Assembly (NCBI RefSeq): GCF_051020985.1
Contig: NW_027475140.1
Coordinates: 1,302,001-1,366,000 of the forward strand
Length of the DNA: 64,000 nt
Direction of reading: 5' to 3'
Source: Nomia melanderi
Taxonomy: Eukaryota; Arthropoda; Insecta; Hymenoptera; Halictidae
Below the pieces are notes generated by a model, which made no database searches, was not told where the DNA came from, and worked only from the letters and a program-made list of their open reading frames with translations. Positions 52,876 through 61,118 of this stretch are shown here, in pieces. The stretch's first letter is position 1; every line of letters starts with the position of its first letter. The position numbers and the translations under genes are program-made.

Positions 52876-54450
52876 CAGGGCTTCCTGCAGACAATGCACT
52901 TTGGTTTATTGCGCTATCTCTAATAGCACCCGAGATATCACCAGACATATATTGGATTTTCCCCTGAACCTGAGTGTCCGGCCCCATGAGATGGTGGTTT
53001 TCTCGGCCCCTGGTGATCCGAGGTCGTTCCCGCTGCACCGATTCATGCGGCAGGGCCTCCTGCAGATAATTCACTTGTGTTTATTGCGCTATCTCTGATA
53101 GCACCCGAGATATCACCAGACATATATTGGATTTTCCCCTGAACCTGAGTGTCCGGCCCCATGAGATGGTGGTTTTCTCGGCCCCTGGTCGTCCGAGGTC
53201 GTTCCCGCTGCACAGATTTATGCGCCAGGGCCTCCTGCAGATAATTCACTTTGATTTATTGCGCTATCTGTAATAGCACCCGAGATATCACCAGATATAT
53301 ATTGGATTCTTCACTGACCCTAAGTGTCCGACCCCTCGGGACGGTGGTTTTCTCCGCCCCTGGTGGACTGAGGTCGTTCCCGCTGCACAGATTCATGCGC
53401 CAGGGCCTCCTACAGATAACTCACTTTGGTTTATTGCGCTATCTATAATAGCACCCGAGATATCACCAGATATATATTGGATTTTTCCCTGACCCTGAGT
53501 GTCCGGCCCCATGAGACGGTAGTTTTCTCGGCCCCTGGTGGTCCGAGGTCGTTCCCGCTGCACAGATTCATGCGCCAGGGCCTCCTACAGACAATGCACT
53601 TTGATTTATTGCGCTATCTGTAATAGCACCCGAGATATCACCACATATATATTGGATTTTTCAATGTCCCAGAGTGTCCGGCCCCATGAGACGGTGGTTT
53701 TCTCGGCCCCTGGTGGTCCGAGGTCGTTCCCGCTGCCCAGATTCATGCGCCACGGCCTCCTACTGACAATGCACTTTGATTTATTGCGCTATCTGTAATA
53801 GCACCCGAGATATCACCAGATATATATTGGATATTTCCCTCACCCTGAGTGTCCAGCCCCATGAGACGGTGGTTTTCTCGGCGCCTGGTGGAACGAGGTC
53901 GTTCCCGCTGCACAGATTCATGCGCCAGGGCCTCCTGCAGATAATTCAATTTGGTTTATTGCGCTATCTCTAATAGCGCCCGAGATATCACCAGATATGT
54001 ATTGGATTTTTCCCTGACCCTGAGTGTCCGGCCCCATGAGACTGCGGTTTTCTCGGCCCCTGGTGGTCCGAGGTCGTTCCCGCTGCACACATTCATGCGC
54101 GAGGGCCTCCTGCAGATAATTCACTTTGGTTTATTGCGCTATCTGTAATAGCACCCGAGATATCACCAGATATATGTTGGATTTTCCCCTGACCCTGAGT
54201 GTCCGGCCCCATGAGACGGTGGTTTTCTCGGCCCCTGGTGGCCCGAGGTCGTTCCCGTTGCACAGATTCATGCGCCAGGGCCTCCTGCAGATAATTCACT
54301 TTGGTTTATTGCGCTATCTCTAATAGCACCCGAGATATCACCAGACATATATTGGATTTTCCCCTGAACCTGAGTGTCCGGCCCCATGAGATGGTGGTTT
54401 TCTCAGCCCCTGGTGATCCGAGGTCGTTCCCGCTGCACCGATTCATGCGG
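52876..54450 (+). repeat. 9-monomer tandem duplication, first copy (1,575 bp)
   Basis: Nine monomers repeated at an offset of exactly 1,575 bp. The left edge of identity lies in CAGGGCTTCCTGC, an otherwise rare sequence found at 52876 and 54451. One base differs in the seventh monomer (GATATGTATTGG here, GATATATATTGG near 55572). This duplication is absent from the first super-repeat, so it arose after the two units separated. Confidence 0.87.
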
Positions 54451-56025
54451 CAGGGCTTCCTGCAGACAATGCACTTTGGTTTATTGCGCTATCTCTAATA
54501 GCACCCGAGATATCACCAGACATATATTGGATTTTCCCCTGAACCTGAGTGTCCGGCCCCATGAGATGGTGGTTTTCTCGGCCCCTGGTGATCCGAGGTC
54601 GTTCCCGCTGCACCGATTCATGCGGCAGGGCCTCCTGCAGATAATTCACTTGTGTTTATTGCGCTATCTCTGATAGCACCCGAGATATCACCAGACATAT
54701 ATTGGATTTTCCCCTGAACCTGAGTGTCCGGCCCCATGAGATGGTGGTTTTCTCGGCCCCTGGTCGTCCGAGGTCGTTCCCGCTGCACAGATTTATGCGC
54801 CAGGGCCTCCTGCAGATAATTCACTTTGATTTATTGCGCTATCTGTAATAGCACCCGAGATATCACCAGATATATATTGGATTCTTCACTGACCCTAAGT
54901 GTCCGACCCCTCGGGACGGTGGTTTTCTCCGCCCCTGGTGGACTGAGGTCGTTCCCGCTGCACAGATTCATGCGCCAGGGCCTCCTACAGATAACTCACT
55001 TTGGTTTATTGCGCTATCTATAATAGCACCCGAGATATCACCAGATATATATTGGATTTTTCCCTGACCCTGAGTGTCCGGCCCCATGAGACGGTAGTTT
55101 TCTCGGCCCCTGGTGGTCCGAGGTCGTTCCCGCTGCACAGATTCATGCGCCAGGGCCTCCTACAGACAATGCACTTTGATTTATTGCGCTATCTGTAATA
55201 GCACCCGAGATATCACCACATATATATTGGATTTTTCAATGTCCCAGAGTGTCCGGCCCCATGAGACGGTGGTTTTCTCGGCCCCTGGTGGTCCGAGGTC
55301 GTTCCCGCTGCCCAGATTCATGCGCCACGGCCTCCTACTGACAATGCACTTTGATTTATTGCGCTATCTGTAATAGCACCCGAGATATCACCAGATATAT
55401 ATTGGATATTTCCCTCACCCTGAGTGTCCAGCCCCATGAGACGGTGGTTTTCTCGGCGCCTGGTGGAACGAGGTCGTTCCCGCTGCACAGATTCATGCGC
55501 CAGGGCCTCCTGCAGATAATTCAATTTGGTTTATTGCGCTATCTCTAATAGCGCCCGAGATATCACCAGATATATATTGGATTTTTCCCTGACCCTGAGT
55601 GTCCGGCCCCATGAGACTGCGGTTTTCTCGGCCCCTGGTGGTCCGAGGTCGTTCCCGCTGCACACATTCATGCGCGAGGGCCTCCTGCAGATAATTCACT
55701 TTGGTTTATTGCGCTATCTGTAATAGCACCCGAGATATCACCAGATATATGTTGGATTTTCCCCTGACCCTGAGTGTCCGGCCCCATGAGACGGTGGTTT
55801 TCTCGGCCCCTGGTGGCCCGAGGTCGTTCCCGTTGCACAGATTCATGCGCCAGGGCCTCCTGCAGATAATTCACTTTGGTTTATTGCGCTATCTCTAATA
55901 GCACCCGAGATATCACCAGACATATATTGGATTTTCCCCTGAACCTGAGTGTCCGGCCCCATGAGATGGTGGTTTTCTCAGCCCCTGGTGATCCGAGGTC
56001 GTTCCCGCTGCACCGATTCATGCGG
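54451..56025 (+). repeat. 9-monomer tandem duplication, second copy (1,575 bp)
   Basis: Second copy of 52876-54450. Its right end returns to the sequence that follows 37483 in the first super-repeat, now at an offset of 18,542 bp, as expected for a simple tandem gain of nine units. Confidence 0.87.
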
Positions 56026-59000
56026 CAGGGCCTCTTGCAGATAATTCACTTTTGTTTATTGCGCTATCTCTGATAGCACCCGAGATATCACCAGATATAT
56101 ATTGGATTTTCCCCTGACCCTGAGTGTCCGGCCCCATGAGACTGTGGTTTTCTCGGCCCCTGGTCGTCCGAGGTCGTTCCCACTGCACAGATTCATGCGC
56201 CAGGGCCTCCTGCAGATAATTCACTTTGATTTATTGCGCTATCTGTAATAGCACCCGAGATATCACCAGATATATATTGGATTTTTCACTGACCCTAAGT
56301 GTCCGGCCCCGCGGGACGGTGGTTTTCTCGGCCCCTGGTGGACTGAGGTCGTTCCCGCTGCACAGATTCATGCGCCAGGGCCTCCTACAGATAACTCACT
56401 TTGGTTTATTGCGCTATCTCTAATAGCGCCCGAGATATCACCAGATATGTATTGGATTTTTCCCTGACCCTGAGTGTCCGGCCCCATGAGACTGCGGTTT
56501 TCTCGGCCCCTGGTGGTCCGAGGTCGTTCCCGCTGCACAGGTTCATGCGCCAGGGCCTCCTGCAGATAAGTCACTTTGGTTTATTGCTCTATCTCTAATA
56601 GCACCCGAGATATCACCAGATATATATTGGATTTTCCCTGACCCTGAGTGTCCGGCCCCATGAGACTGTGGTTTTCTCGGCCCCTGGTGGTCCGACTATG
56701 TTCCCGCTGCACAGATTCATGCGCCAGGGCCTCCTGCAGATAATTCACTTTGATTTATTGCGCTATCTGTAATAGCACCCGAGATATCACCAGATATATA
56801 TTGGATTTTTCACTGACCCTAAGTGTCCGGCCCCTCGGGACGGTGGTTTTCTCGGCCCCTGGCGGACTGAGGTCGTTCCCGCTGCACAGATTCATGCGCC
56901 AGGGCCTCCTACAGATAACTCACTTTGGTTTATTGCGCTATCTATAATAGCACCCGAGATATCACCAGATATATATTGGATTTTTCCCTGACCCTGAGTG
57001 TCCGGCCCCATGAGACGGTAGTTTTCTCGGCCCCTGGTGGTCCGAGGTCGTTCCCGCTGCACAGATTCATGCGCCAGGGCCTCCTACAGACAATGCACTT
57101 TGGCTTATTGCGCTATCTCTAATAGCACCCGAGACATCACCAGATATATATTGGATTTTCCCCTGACACTGAGTGGCCGGCCCCATGAGACGGTGGTTTT
57201 CTCGGCCCCTGGTGGTCCGAGGTCGTTCCCGCTGCACACATTCATGCGCCAGGGCCTCCTGCAGATAATTCCCTTTGGCTTATTGCGCTATCTCTAATAG
57301 CACCCAAGACATCACCAGATATATATTGGATTTTCCCCTGACACTGAGTGGCCGGCCCCATGAGACGGTGGTCTTCTCGGCCCCTGGTGGTCCGAGGTCG
57401 TTCCCGCTGCCCAGATTCATGCGCCACGGCCTCCTACTGACAATGCACTTTGATTTATTGCGCTATCTGTAATAGCACCCGAGATATCACCAAATATATA
57501 TTGGATATTTCCCTCACCCTTTGTGTCCAGCCCCATGAGACGGTGGTTTTCTCGGCCCCTGGTGGTCCGAGGTCGTTCCCGCTGCACACATTCATGCGCC
57601 AGGGCCTCCTGCAGATAATTCCGTTTGGCTTATTGCGCTATCTCTAATAGCACCCGAGACATCACCAGATATATATTGGATTTTCCCCTGACACTGAGTG
57701 GCCGGCCCCATGAGACTGTGGTTTTCTCGGCCCATGGTCGTGCGAGGTCGTTCCCGCTGCACAGATTCATGAGCCAGGGCCTCCTGCAGATAACTCACTT
57801 TGATTTATTGCGCTATCTGTAATAGCACCCGAGATATCACCAGATATATATTGGATTTTTCACTGACCCTAAGTGTCCGGCCCCTCGGGACGGTGGTTTT
57901 CTCGGCCCCTGGTGGACTGAGGTCGTTCCCGCTGCACAGATTCATGCGCCAGGGCCTCCTACAGACAATGCACTCTGGTTTATTGCGCTATCTCTAATAG
58001 CAATCGAGATATCACCAGATATATATTGGATTTTACCCTGACCCTGAGTGTCCGGCCCCATGAGACTGTGGTTTTTTCGGCCCCTGGTGGTCCGAGGTCG
58101 TTCCCGCTGCACAGATTCATGCGCCAGGGCCTCCTACAGACAATGTACTTTGATTTATTGCGCTATCTGTAATAGCAATCGAGATATCACCAGATATATA
58201 TTGGATTTTTCACTGACCCTGAGTGTCCGGCCCCATGAGGCGGTCGTTTTCTCGGCCCCTGGTGGTCCGAGGTCGTTCCCGCTGCACAGATTCATGCGCC
58301 AGTGCCTACTACAGACAATGCACTTTGATTTATTGCGCTATCTGTAATAGCACCCGAGATATCACCAGATATATATTGGATTTTACCCTGACCCTGAGTG
58401 TCCGGCCCCATGAGACTGCGGTTTTTTCGGCCCCTGGTGGTCCGAGGTCGTTCCCGCTGCACAGATTCATGCGCCAGGGCCTCCTACAGACAATGCACTT
58501 TGATTTATTGCGCTATCTGTAATAGCACCCGAGATATCAGCAGATATATATTGGATTTTTCACTGACCCTGAGCGTCCGGCCCCATGAGACGGTCGTTTT
58601 CTCGGCCCCTGGTGGTCCGAGGTCGTTCCCGCTGCACAGATTCATGCGCCAGGGCCTCCTGCAGATAATTCACTTTGGTTTATTGCGCTATCTCTAATAG
58701 CACCCGAGATATCAGCAGATATATATTGGATTTTTCACTGATCCTGAGTGACCGGCCCCATGAGACGGTAGTTTTCTCGGCCCCTGGTGGTCCGAGGTCG
58801 TTCCCGCTGCACAGATTCATGCGCCAGGGCCTCCTGCAGATAATTCACTTTGGTTTATTGCGCTATCTCTAATAGCACCCGAGATATCACCAGATATATA
58901 TTGGATTTTCCCCTGACCCTGAGTGTCCGGCCCCATGAGACTGTGGTTTTCTCGGCCCCTGGTGGTCCGAGGTCGTTCCCGCTGCACAGGTTCATGCGCC

Positions 59001-59475
59001 AGGGTCTCCTACAGACAGTGCACATTGATTTATTGCGCTATCTGTAATAGCACCCGAGATATCACCACATATATATTGGATTTTTCACTGACCCTGAGTG
59101 TCCGGCCCCATGAGACGGTTGTTTTCTCGGTCCCTGGTGTTCCAAGGTCGTTCCCGCTGCACAGATTCATGCGCCAGGGCCTCCTACAGACAATGCACTT
59201 TGATTTATTGCGCTATCTGTAATAGCACCCGAGATATCACCAGATATATATTGCATTTTACCCTGACCCTGAGTGTCCGGCCCCATGAGACTGTGGTTTT
59301 TTCGGCCCCTGGCGGTCCGAGGTCGTTCCCGCTGCACAGATTCATGCGCCAGGGCCTCCTACAGGCAATGCACTTTGATTTATTGCGCTATCTGTAATAG
59401 CACCCGAGATATCACCAGATATATATTGGATTTTTCACTGACCCTGAGTGTCCGGCCCCATGAGACGGTCGTTTT

Positions 59476-59496
59476 CTCGGACCCTGGTGGTCCGAG
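59476..59496 (+). other. Perfect inverted repeat copy
   Basis: Same perfect dyad, in the super-repeat counterpart of the monomer at 46008. Confidence 0.85.
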
Positions 59497-60000
59497 GTCG
59501 TTCCCGCTGCACAGGTTCATGCGCCAGGGTCTCCTACAGACAATGCACATTGATTTATTGCGCTATCTGTAATAGCACCCGAGATATCACCACATATATA
59601 TTGGATTTTTCACTGACACTGAGTGTCCGGCCCCATGAGACGGTGGTTTTCTCGGTCCCTGGTGTTCCGAGGTCGTTCCCGCTGCACAGATTCATGCGCC
59701 AGGGCCTCCTACAGACAATGCACTTTGGTTTATTGCGCTATCTCTAATAGCACCCGAGATAACACCAGATATATATTGGATTTTCCCCTGACCCTAGGTG
59801 TCCGGCCCCATGAGACTGTGGTTTTCTCGGCCCCTGGTGGTCCGAGGTCGTGCCCGCTGCACAGATTCATGCGCCAGGGCCTCCTGCAGATAATTCACTT
59901 TGATTTATTGCGCTATCTGTAATAGCACCCGAGATATCACCAGATATATATTGGATTTTTCACTGACCCTGAGTGTCCGGCCCCATGAGACGGTCGTTTT

Positions 60001-60021
60001 CTCGGACCCTGGTGGTCCGAG
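60001..60021 (+). other. Perfect inverted repeat copy
   Basis: Same perfect dyad, three monomers after the one at 59476, in the junction segment. Confidence 0.85.
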
Positions 60022-61048
60022 GTCGTTCCCGCTGCACACGTTCATGCGCCAGGGTCTCCTACAGACAATGCACTTTGATTTATTGCGCTATCTGTAATAG
60101 CACCCGAGATATCACCACATATATATTGGATTTTTCACTGACACTGAGTGTACGGCCCCATGAGACGGTGGTTTTCTCGGTCCCTGGTGTTCCGAGGTCG
60201 TTCCCGCTGCACAGATTCATGCGCCAGGGCCTCCTACAGACAATGCACTTTGGTTTATTGCGCTATCTCTAATAACACCCGAGATATCACCAGATATATA
60301 TTGGATTTTCCCCTGACCCTGAGTGTCCGGCCCCATGAGACTGTGGTTTTCTCGGCCCCTGGTGGTCCGAGGTCGTTCCCGCTGCACAGATTCATGCGCC
60401 AGGGCCTCCTACAGACAATGCACTTTGATTTATTGCGCTATCTGCAATAGCACCCGAGATATCACCAGATATATATTGGATTTTACCCTGACCCTGAGTT
60501 TCCGGCCCCATGAGACTGTGGTTTTTTCGGCCCCTGGTGGTCCGAGGTCGTTCCCGCAGCACAGATTCATGCGCCAGGGCCTCCTGCAGATAATTCACTT
60601 TGGTTTATTGCGCTATCTGTAATAGCACCCGAGATATCACCAGATATATATTGGATTTTTCCCTGACCCTGAGTGTCCGGCCCCATGAGAAGGTGGTTGT
60701 CTCGCCCCTGGAGGTCCGAGGTCGTTCCCGCTGCACAGATTCATGCGCCAGGGCATCCTACAGGTAATGCACTTTGATTTATTGCGCTATCTGTAATAGC
60801 AGCCGAAATATCACCAGATATATATTGGATTTTTCCCTGACCCTGAGTGTCCGGCCCCATGAGAAGGTGGTTGTCTCGCCCCTGGAGGTCCGAGGTCGTT
60901 CCCGCTGCACAGATTCATGCGCCAGGGCCTCCTGCAGATAATTCACTTTGATTTATTGCGCTATCTGTAATAGCACCCGAGATATCACCAGATATATATT
61001 GGATTTTTCACTGACCCTGAGTGTCCGGCCCCATGAGACGGTCGTTTT

Positions 61049-61069
61049 CTCGGACCCTGGTGGTCCGAG
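61049..61069 (+). other. Perfect inverted repeat copy
   Basis: Same perfect dyad, six monomers (two of them 174 bp) after the one at 60001. Confidence 0.85.
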
Positions 61070-61118
61070 GTCGTTCCCGCTGCACACGTTCATGCGCCAG
61101 GGTCTCCTACAGACAATG

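Larger units (their letters stand above)
50591..54456 (+). repeat. Copy of 33624-37489 (3,866 bp)
   Basis: It matches 33624-37489 at an offset of 16,967 bp with only a few substitutions, for example CGACCCCTCGGG for CGACCCCACGGG near 53331 and CATGAGACGG for CGTGAGACGG near 53511. It includes the V segment at 52612-52649, matching 35645-35682. Its first 1.4 kb is a second representation of sequence already present at 48.67-50.10 kb. Confidence 0.82.
46432..59899 (+). repeat. Super-repeat unit 2: 77 monomers, 13,468 bp
   Basis: This unit follows the order of 28943-42931. Relative to unit 1 it has lost 2,445 bp (14 monomers) near 48.2 kb, gained 1,923 bp (11 monomers) by 50.6 kb, gained 1,575 bp (9 monomers) by 54.45 kb and lost 1,574 bp (9 monomers) near 56.5 kb. 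These add to the observed difference of 521 bp. Away from these points, differences are rare single bases. Confidence 0.8.
56222..61118 (+). repeat. 28-monomer unit, first copy (4,897 bp)
   Basis: A 28-unit block (4,900 bp minus three 1 bp losses, near 56633, 60700 and 60878). It includes the 20-monomer family seen at 39952-46951 up to about 59880, and then a new tail section. Near 56.5 kb the sequence jumps from a 37.9 kb-like monomer to a 39.57 kb-like one, which skips nine monomers present in the first super-repeat. Confidence 0.85.
59900..61118 (+). repeat. Seven-monomer junction segment with two 174-bp units
   Basis: This segment closes the 28-monomer unit. It holds a repeated CTCGGACCCTGGTGG monomer (60001 and 61049) and two successive 174 bp units with GAGAAGGTGGTTGTCTCGCC and CCCTGGAGGTCC (near 60700 and 60878). 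That last combination is a hybrid of two variants that are separate at 30-35 kb. Several tails are B-to-A hybrids (GATAATTCACTTTGATT), which mark exchange points. Confidence 0.7.
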
